A DNA stretch of 64,000 nucleotides. Source: an uncultured Chthonomonas sp. (GTDB lineage Bacteria > Armatimonadota > Chthonomonadetes > Chthonomonadales > Chthonomonadaceae). The stretch is from the NCBI GenBank assembly GCA_903859705.1, contig CAIONQ010000131.1, forward strand, positions 1 to 64,000, given 5' to 3'. The notes beneath the pieces are model-generated. The model saw nothing but the letters and a program-made list of their open reading frames with translations, was not told the DNA's origin and did no database searches. This document shows positions 1 through 9,404 of this stretch, one piece after another. Position 1 is the first letter of the stretch. Every line of letters starts with the position of its first letter. A program made the position numbers and the translations under genes.

Positions 1-410
1 GCCCGGATTGGTCTAACCCATGCAAACACATTGCCGCGGTGTACTATTTGTTGGGTGAAGAGTTTGATAGGGAGCCGTTTCTGATATTCAAGCTGCGCGG
101 GTCAACCCGAGAGGCCATCGTATCCAAAATTGTTGGCGCATCGGCCGCAAACGGTTTGGAAGATGCCCCGGAGCCCGAGCCGCTGAGCGCAGACGTTGTG
201 GGATTCTGGCAAATTCAGGAAGATGCTGGTGAAGCACGTGGTTTTGCTGCCGTGCCGCCCGTACATGCGGCCCTGCCCAAAAGGCTTGGCAGCTTGCCTT
301 TTTGGCGGGTAAGCACCCCGCTTGTTAACTGCCTTGAACCAATGTACAAAGCGGCCAGCGCGCACAGCCAGATGCTGCTTGCTGGCGATACTGAGGAAGC
401 AAAGCTGTAG
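1..410 (+). CDS. SWIM zinc-finger protein, C-terminal part (5' end outside window)
   Basis: The reading frame is open from the first bases (first whole codon at position 3) and ends at a TAG at 408-410, so this is the end of a gene that starts before the window. The first residues read PDWSNPCKHIAAVYYLLGEE. This matches the C-x-H half of a SWIM zinc finger (CxCx(n)CxH) with the conserved AAVYYLLGEEFD.DPF follow-up seen in bacterial SWIM proteins. SWIM fingers are thought to bind DNA or protein partners, and in bacteria such genes often sit beside SNF2 helicases; no helicase is visible here. The remaining 100 residues are a variable tail. It faces the minus-strand gene at 492. Confidence 0.75.
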   Translation, partial: PDWSNPCKHIAAVYYLLGEEFDREPFLIFKLRGSTREAIVSKIVGASAANGLEDAPEPEPLSADVVGFWQIQEDAGEARGFAAVPPVHAALPKRLGSLPFWRVSTPLVNCLEPMYKAASAHSQMLLAGDTEEAKL

Positions 411-491
411 CACAGTGAAGGCGTACAGTTGAAGCAATAATGTTGCAAATGAGAATGAGAAGAGGCTACCGACATGCAAGGTGTAACCGTG

Positions 492-2033
492 TTACGCCCC
501 CTTCTGCATCATCTTGATAATCTCGTCCGCGATTTTCTCAGCCTCATCAAAGTTGCTGGTTTCTATGCACTGCTGCAATCTCTTCATCAGGGCGGTGGCT
601 TCAGCGGCCCTCTCTGGGCGGCCAGATTTCTGCACCCAGGCCGGCAGTTCGTTCTGAATTTTGTGGATCTTCGGAGGCAGGCGTTCCTGAATGGTGGATG
701 CATCTCCCTTCACCTCTGTTAGCGGAGCGCCGGATAGAAACTTGCGGTATGCGGCAATCGCCTCCGCGCCTTCTGTAACCAACCGAAAGTTCATGGTTTT
801 CATGGCATCGCCGCCAAGGCCCCAGGCAAACACATTTACCACCGTTGCGCCGTGGTTAAACATTCTTGCCAGGTAGGTTTCCATGTTCATTCCAGATTGC
901 CCGGGTCCGCTATCTGGCTGCATGTTGGTGCCCTCGCTGGATGCCCAGTGCTCCTGTTTGTGTTTTGTCAGTTCTGAGTAGATGTCATCAAACAGGCCTG
1001 GCTGTGGGTAGGTTGAGAAGCCCGGGCGGTGGTTGTCTCCAAATGCTACCGAGGGTGGCGCGAAGTGATTGTGCTGTGAATAGGCAGAGTTTTTGGCTCG
1101 CTGCATGTAGGTTACCGATTTGTCTGCACCCAGCTCAAAAGATCGATGGGAGAGAAAGGCCGTGTGAGAGTAGATGCTCTGCGGCGAAACGCCGGTTGCT
1201 GCTATTCCGGCTGTCCACCTATCTATAAACTCTTTTACTATACTCTCACGCTCAATGTTGATATCTCGCGGGGGATGCTCGCGGTTAAAGCCACGGTTTT
1301 GTAAAGCGCGATATCCCAGGTACTTGCCAGTGCTAAACTCCTGGCCAATCATGGTTTCCCAGCCAACTATCACCCCGGCAAATAGCTCCGGGTGTTTGTG
1401 CTGTGCAAGCTGCGCTGTTCCGGCAACTATGGCCCTGCCAATCACCATAGATCGGCGCCTAACCGCCCGCTGTATGGCAGGGCTGTTAAAACACATCTGC
1501 GGTGGTGCCTGCGTGGGGGTTTTGCTCCAGTCCAGTCGGCGGCCCATGCTCGGTGGTGCATCCCAATCGGCGGTTTCCAGGTTATTAGGGTCTGTTAAAA
1601 GGTCTTTGCGGTTCGCCCAAAAGATGGAATCATCGATATGAAACCCGATGGCAACATTGGTTTGCAGCGCTATATCAAATGCATTGCTTATGTACTGGCT
1701 TATCTCGGCATCGGTTTGCTCAAAGCAGAGGGGGCCAAGCATTACGGCCAGGCGGTTGCTGCCCATGCCAACGGTGCCAATGCGCTGTTTAATATCGTTA
1801 ACGTAGTTCAGCAGTGCCTGGTTGCCGGGCGTAAGTGGGTCCCGCATTCCATTGCTCAGCAACTGGGCGACTTCTGGTTTGTTGCTATAGTTTGTGAAGA
1901 TCTGGAAGGCGAGGTATTTCGTCTCCTCATCGGCTACCATTGCCACTGGCGTAGGCCCGAAATAACTTGCATCCGGTGTGCGTAGCCCGGGCATCAGCAG
2001 CGATATGGCAGCGGCTATCAGAGCGCAGTGCAT
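492..2033 (-). CDS. secreted TIM-barrel-like protein, function unknown (possible glycoside hydrolase)
   Basis: A 513-residue protein. The ATG at 2033 is preceded by GGAGGTACTGA, a good ribosome site. The N-terminus (MHCALIAAAISLLMPG) is short and hydrophobic, which suggests a signal peptide. Inside are GFHIDDSIFWANR (about residue 150), GWETMIGQE and SSEGTN segments. Their spacing and acidic residues resemble strand ends of a TIM-barrel glycosidase, but I cannot assign a family or catalytic pair. The last 90 residues are charged and probably helical. The gene lies 89 bases downstream of the large clan-A glycosidase at 2123-5230 on the same strand, so a role in the same extracellular sugar degradation is likely by context only. 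Confidence 0.7.
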   Translation of the reverse strand: MHCALIAAAISLLMPGLRTPDASYFGPTPVAMVADEETKYLAFQIFTNYSNKPEVAQLLSNGMRDPLTPGNQALLNYVNDIKQRIGTVGMGSNRLAVMLGPLCFEQTDAEISQYISNAFDIALQTNVAIGFHIDDSIFWANRKDLLTDPNNLETADWDAPPSMGRRLDWSKTPTQAPPQMCFNSPAIQRAVRRRSMVIGRAIVAGTAQLAQHKHPELFAGVIVGWETMIGQEFSTGKYLGYRALQNRGFNREHPPRDINIERESIVKEFIDRWTAGIAATGVSPQSIYSHTAFLSHRSFELGADKSVTYMQRAKNSAYSQHNHFAPPSVAFGDNHRPGFSTYPQPGLFDDIYSELTKHKQEHWASSEGTNMQPDSGPGQSGMNMETYLARMFNHGATVVNVFAWGLGGDAMKTMNFRLVTEGAEAIAAYRKFLSGAPLTEVKGDASTIQERLPPKIHKIQNELPAWVQKSGRPERAAEATALMKRLQQCIETSNFDEAEKIADEIIKMMQKGA

Positions 2034-2122
2034 TCAGTACCTCCAACACAAAGGCAAACGGGAATATCTGTTACTACGGCACAGCGCACTGCAAGGCTTC
2101 ATTTGTCTTCAGGTGGCAAGCG

Positions 2123-5100
2123 TCACTTTCCCCAGCCGAATGCCACCTCATTTTGCCAGTGCTCCACCCAATCTACATGAAACGAGCCGCCGTGCTTTGC
2201 TACGCTGCGCCCACGCGCAAGCTCCATGCAGCCCACCCCGGCGTTATCGTTTACCCTGAAAGAGAACCGTATCTGTTCCCCGGCATCTTTGCGGGCCTTC
2301 ACCTCTGGTATTTCGCTCCACGGGATGGCCGCTTCCACAATGCGCGTGCTGCCGAGGTGGGTGGTTACTAACTTTCCTGTGAGAACAGGCCCATCTTGCT
2401 TTGACTTTGGCTGGCGAGGATAGAAGTGCTTAAGCGGCATTCCGGGGGCATTTAAGCGCCAGATTTCGGTGCCACCACCGTACTTCTCGGCCACTTTATT
2501 AAGTGCGTATTCATAGTCAGAGTCGGGGGAGATGGTGTAATCTGGCATTGTTCCTGGCGGATTGGCCGTAAACTGCTTCTGGCTGCGTGGTAGCACGTTA
2601 AAGGCAATCTGCACATTATCAATATTGGGGAAGTTGCCTGCAGGCAGGATGGGATCCATTCTGTAGGAGTATCGCCTAACATCCGTGGGCCAGGTAACCG
2701 CCTGTGGTGTAGCGGTATCGGTATCCTTAAATGGGGCGATGCCCGGGTGCTCCAGGCGTTTTACAAACGAAACTGCGGGATAGAAGAAGGCATCGTCATC
2801 CCGGGTGGCAAAACGCAGCGTACCGGCATCTGGCGTGGAATCGGCGATTTTGGCCGCGAAATAGAAATAGCTATCATCGTAGGCCAGGTAAGCAGTTGCA
2901 ATGCCTTGCCTGGTGTTTGCCTCAAACTTCTTGAATGGAAACCAGGCTGCTTCGGTTAAGGTTGGCGCGCTGTTTTCGCTCACAATGGTTTGCGGCAGCA
3001 CCCCGTTCCAATCCTCAAGGCTGCCATCTATTTTTATTGTGCGTTTTGCAATCACGTTTACATGCATGTTTTCGTGGTGTATGGCCATCCCATCTCGGCT
3101 ACCGCAATCAAACTTAACTGTTAACGGGTAGGTGTTGCTATCGGCCGCTCTACCGCCGGTAACTCTTAGCGTTACCTGCTTTGTTTCGTTTGGTGCCAGG
3201 GCTATTGTTCGGGTTGGCTCCTGAAGTGTGAGCCCGGCCAGTGAAACAGAAAGCGCGCCCCTAACCGGGCGATTAAGTACGTTTGTCAGGGATAGCCGCA
3301 ACACGGGGTTATCCTGGATGCGGGCAGTTAAATCGTGTGCAACGGTGGCGAGTGGCTCAATACCATGAATATCCGATTCTCGAATGGCCTTGATGAGTGC
3401 CGCAAAGGATCCGGGCCGACCATCGCCCCTTAAATAGAGGCCGCGCCCATCCAATGGAAGCACAATCTTGCCCGATTGCGGCGGCACGGTGTTTCCATAG
3501 GAGTCGAAAGCCAGCACCCTGCCGCTCATGCTGGAGAGCGTCATGGTTGCGCCCGAGAGCGTTTCCGGCGTTCTTAGCGCCTTTTGAAGCGCTTCCATTT
3601 TGGCTGCTTCAGAAGCGGTAAGTGAGGCCAGTTGTTTTCGGATGGCCTCTTTGTGGTTGCGTTCGGCGGTGCCGCGCGCGGTACGGAACAGCAGATTGTC
3701 TGCACCAAACTCCTCGCCAAGGTCTCCCACCACCACTACGGTGCCGTCTTCTGCGCGTCCCTCCAGCCCTCCAAAGGCTATTACCCAGGGCAATCCGTTC
3801 TTAAATACCAGCTCTTTAAAGGGCCTATCACCCAGAAAGTGCTGAGCTGCACCAACGGCAGCCGCTACCGACCAGGCGTTGTTGCCCTCATGAATGTTGC
3901 CGCCGTAAATTCCCATAGCACGGTCGTAACCTGCAGATCGGTTTGCGGCAATAACGGCAGCCACACGGTCATCTGTGTTGGCAACCCAGCTTTCGGTATC
4001 CCAAATCTTCACGCGGCCGCGCGGGCCGGTGCGGTTTAGCCACGGTTTGTAGTTGGCGTAGGAGGCCATGCCCTGGTAGTGGACACTCAGGAAATCGAAA
4101 TCGTTCAGAAACTGCTGGCTGCCATCCGCGAAGAGTTTGTCGAGAGCGTTCGAGGAGGAGTCGCATCCGCCAACCAGAACATCGGCCCCGGCCTGTTGCC
4201 GTGCCTGCCGCACTCCTTCTGCCATATTTGAATAGATATCCCTGTAGCGCAGCATATCCGCGCCCCAGCCAGAGATGGAGATGCCTTCCCACGGCTCATT
4301 CCACAGCGAGCAGGCGGTAATAGGGCCCCTTGGCCAGCCAAAATCGGAGCAGAGGCGCGCAACAAACTTCTTGAAATCGGCATCGTAGGATGGCAACCAT
4401 GCAAGATCAAACTTGGTATCCAACATGGTTCCACTTGCATCCAGCCAGGGGCGCGGCCTGCCCAATGGCTGAGTGCCGCCAAAGAAATCGCCACCGCCGA
4501 ACATTGCAAGTACTGTTACTCCAGAAGCGTGCAGCAGCTTTAGCTCCTTCGTCTGCTCCTGATACCAGCGTTCAAAATCGTTATCTGTTGTGGGTTTGTA
4601 GCTGATACCACGCCGAATGGCATGCACTCCGAGGCGTTGCAGCACCCCTGGGCCCAGATCATCCAGGCTAAGCGCGGGGTACTGCACGCGGGCCGCCTGT
4701 GGCCTGAACGTGCGCACGCAGGAAACTACGAAGCGCCTGCCCAGCTTCGGCCCCAAATCCAGCACCAGGGCATAAGCCCCAAATCTGGCGGGTATTTGCG
4801 GCGAAACAGTTAGCGTTTGGGAGCTCTTTGCTGCCACATTTATCGAAGCGGGAATTGAGCCAACATCGCCGAGCTTTATAACGGTGGGCACCCATACATC
4901 GCCGGGCTTCCCTTTTGTTCCGTAAGCAATCACATCGATTCTGCCGCTTGCGGCCAGCCCTTCGGAAGTGTGGTTATCAACCCTGATGTTGAAGGTTACT
5001 TTATCTCCCGGCCACAGAATGTTGCCCGGGATACTGCTGGCGATTACTTCCGCGGCGATATCGTTTGAGGGTGAGTTGGAACTTAGCCCGAACACCTTTG

Positions 5101-5230
5101 CAAAATCCGTCATACCCGGGCCGGTTACCATTTGAGCAGTTGCGCGTTGTGCTACAGATCCTGAGAACAACAAACCAACGGAAATCAATGTCGCCAGAAA
5201 TTTCAGCCTGCAGTCACTCAAAATGTTCAT
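2123..5230 (-). CDS. secreted clan GH-A-like glycoside hydrolase with CBM9-like C-terminal domain
   Basis: The start is the ATG at 5230 because GGAGGG lies 7 bases upstream and a classical signal peptide follows (LATLISVGLLFSGSVAQ, cleavage near residue 33). This gives 1035 residues. A beta-sandwich region (about 60-170) precedes a TIM barrel in which SLWNEPWEG places the acid/base Glu near residue 312 after an Asn, as in clan GH-A enzymes. KIWDTESW puts a possible nucleophile Glu near 413. From about residue 745 the segment beginning IKIDGSLEDW is typical of CBM9-like domains that bind sugar chain ends. The exact GH family and substrate are not clear. It is probably co-transcribed with the gene at 492-2033. 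Confidence 0.8.
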   Translation of the reverse strand: MNILSDCRLKFLATLISVGLLFSGSVAQRATAQMVTGPGMTDFAKVFGLSSNSPSNDIAAEVIASSIPGNILWPGDKVTFNIRVDNHTSEGLAASGRIDVIAYGTKGKPGDVWVPTVIKLGDVGSIPASINVAAKSSQTLTVSPQIPARFGAYALVLDLGPKLGRRFVVSCVRTFRPQAARVQYPALSLDDLGPGVLQRLGVHAIRRGISYKPTTDNDFERWYQEQTKELKLLHASGVTVLAMFGGGDFFGGTQPLGRPRPWLDASGTMLDTKFDLAWLPSYDADFKKFVARLCSDFGWPRGPITACSLWNEPWEGISISGWGADMLRYRDIYSNMAEGVRQARQQAGADVLVGGCDSSSNALDKLFADGSQQFLNDFDFLSVHYQGMASYANYKPWLNRTGPRGRVKIWDTESWVANTDDRVAAVIAANRSAGYDRAMGIYGGNIHEGNNAWSVAAAVGAAQHFLGDRPFKELVFKNGLPWVIAFGGLEGRAEDGTVVVVGDLGEEFGADNLLFRTARGTAERNHKEAIRKQLASLTASEAAKMEALQKALRTPETLSGATMTLSSMSGRVLAFDSYGNTVPPQSGKIVLPLDGRGLYLRGDGRPGSFAALIKAIRESDIHGIEPLATVAHDLTARIQDNPVLRLSLTNVLNRPVRGALSVSLAGLTLQEPTRTIALAPNETKQVTLRVTGGRAADSNTYPLTVKFDCGSRDGMAIHHENMHVNVIAKRTIKIDGSLEDWNGVLPQTIVSENSAPTLTEAAWFPFKKFEANTRQGIATAYLAYDDSYFYFAAKIADSTPDAGTLRFATRDDDAFFYPAVSFVKRLEHPGIAPFKDTDTATPQAVTWPTDVRRYSYRMDPILPAGNFPNIDNVQIAFNVLPRSQKQFTANPPGTMPDYTISPDSDYEYALNKVAEKYGGGTEIWRLNAPGMPLKHFYPRQPKSKQDGPVLTGKLVTTHLGSTRIVEAAIPWSEIPEVKARKDAGEQIRFSFRVNDNAGVGCMELARGRSVAKHGGSFHVDWVEHWQNEVAFGWGK

Positions 5231-5643
5231 GTATCGCCCTCCGGTAACCCTGCCTATTTGCCATGTGATTATCGTTTCTCTTAAAGGGGCAATATACCTG
5301 CGCACCAACACGCAGCACCGCGCCCATAGCGGGCTTTAGCACTGCCCTAACCCGCAGCGCTAAGTGTTTCATAAAGAATAATACTGAATGTGGGTGATTG
5401 CGTAATGAGCTCAGAAACAGACAAGGCATCAACAGATCGGTCAACAATGCCGGGGCCATACAGTTATGATCTCAGGTTCAACCAGATCCATCTACGTTTT
5501 CCTGGGATCAAGAATTACTGGCGTTGCCTGAAAGCGGTGGTACTCAGGTGATGGGCTGCAGAATTGCTCTGGTTCTTGTAAAGAATGATCGAAGTGTGGC
5601 CTTTGTTTTACAGGCCACACATCTGAACGCACACGAAAATTTC
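5231..5643. other. 413-base intergenic region between two minus-strand genes
   Basis: No convincing gene. It should hold the promoter of the glycosidase gene at 2123-5230 and the terminator of the gene at 5644. A plus-strand frame of 48 codons (5405-5551) has no ribosome site and is treated as noise. The inverted repeat at 5594-5620 is listed separately. Confidence 0.5.
5594..5620 (-). terminator. inverted repeat, possible terminator of the stalk-domain gene
   Basis: GTGTGGCC at 5594-5601 pairs perfectly with GGCCACAC at 5613-5620 across an 11-base loop, 23 bases past the stop codon of the gene ending at 5644. No clear U tract follows on the minus strand, so it may be a weak terminator or an mRNA end-stabilising hairpin. 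Confidence 0.45.
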
Positions 5644-7368
5644 TTATTTAGTTCGGAACTTAACCACTGTAGCATCCGAAGTTTCGCCGGCCGCGTTTAT
5701 TGCAATGGCGCTAATGGTGTACTCAACGCCATGGCTGCCAAGGGTTCGCCCCATGTTGATTGGCTCTGTTTGCCAGTTACCTGTTCTGCTGGCAATAACA
5801 GTAATATCTGCAGCAGTGCCCTGTAGCGCGAACACTCCGAGTACCCTGTTTCTGTAAATAACACGCACCTGCACCCTGGCATTTGGGCGGGCTTTGCCTG
5901 CAACCACCAGCGGATTTCCCGGAACCTCGTTTGCCCCTGGCGAGGTTACAATTGGGGGTTCTGGCTTGCCTGTGGTTACGCGCACCATGCGCCGTGAGGA
6001 CTGTTCAAATCGCTGCCCATCCGCTGTTTCCAGGTGGAAAACTATAGGCTTATCGGTTATATCATCGCCGCGTTTAACTGTATACTCGGCGGCATAGTGC
6101 CCGGGCTGCTGTTCTCGCATGGCAACATTCTGAATGGGGCCAATGCTAAAGAAGGCACGCCCACCGGGGCTGGCAACCATATCTCCGCGCATTGTATCGC
6201 CGGGCAGAAGAGCATGGTCTACGTTATCGGAAACAGATTTGATCCCCGCCTCGGCTCTGGGCTGCTCCATAAAGGCCCAGCGGCTGCGGCTAACATTGCC
6301 AGCCATGTCTGCAACCTGCAGTTCAACCTGCTGCATGCCTGCGGGCAGGGGCGTTTCTGGCCTGTAGGTAATAAAATCTCGGGTAACGGTTGCTCGGCCG
6401 GTAACGTCTCGGCCGTTAACCGTAAGTCTCACGCTCTCCTTATCAACACCACTGCCATCATCCTCAAACGCAGCCGAGATACTTGGCCTGGTATCGTTCA
6501 GGTTGGATTTGTCCTCCGGGGAAGCATCCCGAACCATTGGGAGCACCGTATCTATTGAAACCAACTGGCCTGCCTGAATTAGCGGAGCCGATCGCGTTCC
6601 GATAGTCAGGCTGCCAATAACTGCTGCAGCCTTCGTTCTCAGGCGCTTATCGTTTGGCACTTGCCAGGTAGCAGTATAGTGACCCGAGCCGGTTTCTCTC
6701 ATCGGCACCTCGTCAACCAGGCCGGGCACCCGGAAGCTCGCCTGGCCGCCCGGGGTTCCATCAAGTGTAACTTCCAGAGGATCGCCGGCATGCATCCATT
6801 TGTTGGATCTCTGGCTAAACGATTCTATTTGTGGCGCTGGCCCAGCAGGCGGCTGAACTGGTGGCGGGTTATTTCTTCGGGGTGGATCGTTACCATTTTC
6901 GTTGCGTTGATGTTGTCCTCGGCCGGTTTTGATGATAACCGTGCGTGAGTCTGCATCCCACCGGAGGTCTGCACCCAGCGATTCGCCAAGGAACCGAAGC
7001 GGTACAAAAGTGTGGTCGTTAATGGTTTGAGCAGGCACATCGAGCATAAGGGCTCGGCCGTTAACTATTGCTCTCTGTGAGCCAATAGTAAGCTGAATAT
7101 CGATGGTGGCCGTGCTTGCAGTCACGGTTTGCGTTGCGCTGTTGAAGTGAACATCGGCACCAAGTTTCTCGAGCACACCGCGCACTGGCACCATAGTTCT
7201 GCCGTTGATCTGTTGTGGGCCTATGCCCTGAAACTGAACAATTTCGCCATCCACGGTAACCATTATCTGTTGCGCCATTGCGCCAATCCCCGGTGTGAGC
7301 ATGGTAAGTGCCAGCAACCCTGGCAATATGTATTTCTTATTACTATATAAATTCAGCTCTTGTATCAT
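5644..7368 (-). CDS. secreted stalk-domain (copper amine oxidase N-terminal-like) protein with Ig-like repeats
   Basis: The ATG at 7368 is preferred because GAGGG then lies 9 bases upstream; an in-frame ATG at 7377 directly abuts the same GAGGG. A signal peptide (LLALTMLTPGIGAMAQ) leads into two stalk-domain repeats: GRTMVPVRGVLEKLGADV and DHTFVPLRFLGESLGADL followed by RTVIIKTG. This is the hallmark of the copper amine oxidase N-terminal-like or stalk domain of cell-surface proteins. A Pro/Asn-rich linker (RRNNPPPVQPP, about residue 165) leads to three or four beta-sandwich modules of Ig-like type, including a typical PDKSNLNDTRPSISAAFEDDGSGVD segment. No catalytic domain is visible. It is likely an envelope-attached scaffold or adhesion protein. 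Confidence 0.8.
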   Translation of the reverse strand: MIQELNLYSNKKYILPGLLALTMLTPGIGAMAQQIMVTVDGEIVQFQGIGPQQINGRTMVPVRGVLEKLGADVHFNSATQTVTASTATIDIQLTIGSQRAIVNGRALMLDVPAQTINDHTFVPLRFLGESLGADLRWDADSRTVIIKTGRGQHQRNENGNDPPRRNNPPPVQPPAGPAPQIESFSQRSNKWMHAGDPLEVTLDGTPGGQASFRVPGLVDEVPMRETGSGHYTATWQVPNDKRLRTKAAAVIGSLTIGTRSAPLIQAGQLVSIDTVLPMVRDASPEDKSNLNDTRPSISAAFEDDGSGVDKESVRLTVNGRDVTGRATVTRDFITYRPETPLPAGMQQVELQVADMAGNVSRSRWAFMEQPRAEAGIKSVSDNVDHALLPGDTMRGDMVASPGGRAFFSIGPIQNVAMREQQPGHYAAEYTVKRGDDITDKPIVFHLETADGQRFEQSSRRMVRVTTGKPEPPIVTSPGANEVPGNPLVVAGKARPNARVQVRVIYRNRVLGVFALQGTAADITVIASRTGNWQTEPINMGRTLGSHGVEYTISAIAINAAGETSDATVVKFRTK

Positions 7369-7473
7369 TGTTATCATCCCTCTGCGCCGTGGGCTGTTTG
7401 AAGTTCAGACCCTGTGTGCTGGAGAGACGCAACTCGCTGCTCCGAAGTTCCTCGTTACTGCCAGGCAAAGCAA

Positions 7474-7508
7474 AGCCCCCGGATGCTATGGCTATGCATC
7501 CGGGGGCT
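7474..7508 (-). terminator. rho-independent terminator of the stress-type gene
   Basis: A 13-bp perfect stem (AGCCCCCGGATGC, 7474-7486, with its complement at 7496-7508) has a 9-base loop. On the minus strand it is followed by TTGCTTTGCC, a moderately U-rich tail. It lies 41 bases past the stop of the gene at 7550. Confidence 0.8.
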
Positions 7509-7549
7509 CTGGATCAATTATAAGATTTACCCGGTTCGGGCAATGCCAA

Positions 7550-8221
7550 TTATGCAGAGGCTAATGTGTAATTGTTCATTCCAGGGTAGGTGCTGACATT
7601 TGCTGCCTGATACTTGGATAAGATGATCTTTACTTGCCCTTCGTTCAATTCGCCAGAAGGTACGTAGATGGTTATAACGGCGGAGCCATTTTTGTAAGCA
7701 TGCTCGTACCCCTTGGCTGCATCGTTTGGCACACCCTGGTCAATAAGGTATCCCGTAACTCCCCCTGCAATTGCGCCTGCAGCTGTTGTTGCGGCAGCCC
7801 CTGCCATGGCAACGGCAAGCGCACCGCCACCCAGCACCAGGCCAAATCCGGGGATCATAATGGAGGCTATCGCTGCAGCAACGCCCACACCCAGGCCAAT
7901 ACCGGCCCCTTTGCCGGCTCCTGCTTCTGCATCGGCTGCGGTAGTGCTGCTGATTCCTGATTTACCAGCATGCTCTAATTTGTTATCCTTTGCCCTGTCA
8001 TAATCCGCAACAAAATCGTTTCCATCCAGATCGAGGGTGCTGTTCACCCTCACGTCGCAACCTGTTTGGGCGGCTAGCTTCACTTCGATACGGTGTTCGT
8101 CCGCACGATTTTTTGAAATCACGCTGATGTCCTCATTGCGGACACCATGATCCAGAAGCGCTCCAACAGCTTTTTCTGCAAGGCTTGTATCATCGAATGT
8201 TGCATATAGCGTATCAGACAT
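7550..8221 (-). CDS. general-stress-type protein with glycine-zipper membrane segment
   Basis: Start ATG at 8221, with GGGAGGAAATACCA directly upstream; 223 residues. The N-terminal 75 residues (TLYATFDDTSLAEKAVGALL...EDISVISKN) resemble the small domain of heat-induced or general stress proteins of the YflT/17M type, which folds as beta-alpha-beta. The middle (about 105-170) is a long Gly/Ala-rich hydrophobic zipper (GAGIGLGVGVAAAIASIM) that probably inserts in the membrane. The end (SAVITIYVPSGE...IILSKYQA) is a second small alpha-beta unit. Such proteins are common in soil and plant-surface bacteria and are stress-induced; the molecular role is unknown. The 27-codon gene at 8380-8463 lies upstream on the same strand. 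Confidence 0.75.
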   Translation of the reverse strand: MSDTLYATFDDTSLAEKAVGALLDHGVRNEDISVISKNRADEHRIEVKLAAQTGCDVRVNSTLDLDGNDFVADYDRAKDNKLEHAGKSGISSTTAADAEAGAGKGAGIGLGVGVAAAIASIMIPGFGLVLGGGALAVAMAGAAATTAAGAIAGGVTGYLIDQGVPNDAAKGYEHAYKNGSAVITIYVPSGELNEGQVKIILSKYQAANVSTYPGMNNYTLASA

Positions 8222-8379
8222 TGGTATTTCCTCCCGGGGTGGGCAATTCAAAAATCCCCTGCTTGTTCGTGGAACAGACGCGGACAATGAAAACATGTTC
8301 CCAGAGTTTAAGTGGGTACATACCTTTGAAGAGAGCCGCCGGTTTAAACAAAAACGGGTGGCTCCCCATTGCCGCACCA

Positions 8380-8463
8380 TTACATCCTTCGGCGCCCTCG
8401 GTAGTAAAATCCACCGCCACCAAACAACATGATCAAAACCACGATAATTAGAATAGTCTCCAC
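8380..8463 (-). CDS. 27-residue single-span membrane peptide with GGGG-YYRGRRR tail
   Basis: A GTG start at 8463 lies 7 bases after AAGGAGGTGA (8479-8470), a near-perfect match to the 16S rRNA anti-Shine-Dalgarno. The 27 codons encode METILIIVVLIMLFGGGGFYY followed by RGRRRM and a stop. The layout is one hydrophobic helix, a glycine run, two Tyr and a basic tail. This is the pattern of the very short hydrophobic proteins (DUF3309-like or lmo0937-like) annotated in many stress loci. It is 158 bases upstream of the stress-type gene on the same strand, so the two may share a transcript. The perfect ribosome site is the main reason to believe it. Confidence 0.6.
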   Translation of the reverse strand: METILIIVVLIMLFGGGGFYYRGRRRM

Positions 8464-8592
8464 TTGGAATCACCTCCTTGCCTGCAGAACCAACGGTATC
8501 CCGATGGCAATGGTTCTGTTCATTTAAATGCTTTGATCAACGGGCCTATTTGCCGCATAAGAGCATACGGCTGCACTTGCGGATTGGTAAAC

Positions 8593-9255
8593 TTACGGCA
8601 CCTTCTTAACATCTGCATCTGTGGCGTGTACCCAGCCTCTTAGGGCCTTTACAACAGCAATTTGGACAGCCCTTTGCTCATAAACTACATGCTTGCTGCC
8701 ACGTGCAATCACCGGCAACGGCGTTGCCAGCAACTCGGCACCCATTCTCCCCGCCTCCAACTTTTCGTCACTCGTGCCGGTAACATTTTGCCTGTCGTAA
8801 ACTGGCTTACCATCTCCAATATCGAAGATGGAAATGCCGACATACGCTGTTGTGATGTTGTGAACTGGGACCCCGGTAGTATTTCTAGAACGGAAGTCGA
8901 TGAAGGAAGTGATTACATAGCGTGCCTTAACAGCGCGGCCAAACTCTACAATTGACTTAAGGCTCGCGGGCCTGTCAACTACCGGCAAGCGGAGGCTCAG
9001 CCTTTTCCATGCTCCTACTGCATCGGCATCGGATACCACCGTATAGTGGTGTTTTACAAGAACTTCTTTAAACGTTCGAGTGCCAGCCGCTCTGGAAGCT
9101 TCGTTCCCGCTGTTGCGGCTGAATACCACGGGATAAACAGCAACAACTACCTCTGAGGAAGTTTGTGCACGGGATATCTGCGGCAGAAACACCATGCCAC
9201 ACGCGATGGCAACAAGGAGGGCGCCGGTTGCCCGACGATTACGCACCGATTTCAT
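8593..9255 (-). CDS. secreted protein of unknown function (CsgG/LpoB-like fold possible)
   Basis: The ATG at 9255 is chosen because AGAGG lies 7 bases upstream and the product then begins MKSVRNRRATGALLVAIAC, a good signal peptide with cleavage near SRAQ. This gives 220 residues. The mature part alternates strands and helices (VVVAVYPVVFSRNSGNEASR..FKEVLVKHHYTVVSD; RYVITSFIDFRSRNTTG; AYVGISIFDIGDGKPVYDRQ). That resembles periplasmic proteins of the CsgG, LpoB or TolB-N type that collect outer-membrane or stress partners, but no family can be fixed by eye. It is alone between the stress locus and the beta-helix gene. Confidence 0.6.
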   Translation of the reverse strand: MKSVRNRRATGALLVAIACGMVFLPQISRAQTSSEVVVAVYPVVFSRNSGNEASRAAGTRTFKEVLVKHHYTVVSDADAVGAWKRLSLRLPVVDRPASLKSIVEFGRAVKARYVITSFIDFRSRNTTGVPVHNITTAYVGISIFDIGDGKPVYDRQNVTGTSDEKLEAGRMGAELLATPLPVIARGSKHVVYEQRAVQIAVVKALRGWVHATDADVKKVP

Positions 9256-9404
9256 TCCATACCTCTTCTGAACGGATATTCTGAGAGGCGGCAACTACAT
9301 GCTGCAACGAATTATCCGCGACCTGAATGCATTTGAGATCGCAGAGATGACTCGGGCAATAAGATTAAGGTTCCATGCAGGGTGTGTGTACCATTGGGCT
9401 GCCC

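Noticed and set aside
102-479. Two overlapping minus-strand frames opposite the SWIM gene
   Set aside because: The plus-strand frame carries a clear SWIM motif and runs in from the window edge; the minus frames have no motif.
5405-5551. 48-codon plus-strand frame between two minus-strand genes
   Set aside because: No ribosome site, no recognisable family, and orientation unlike its neighbours; composition alone is not enough.
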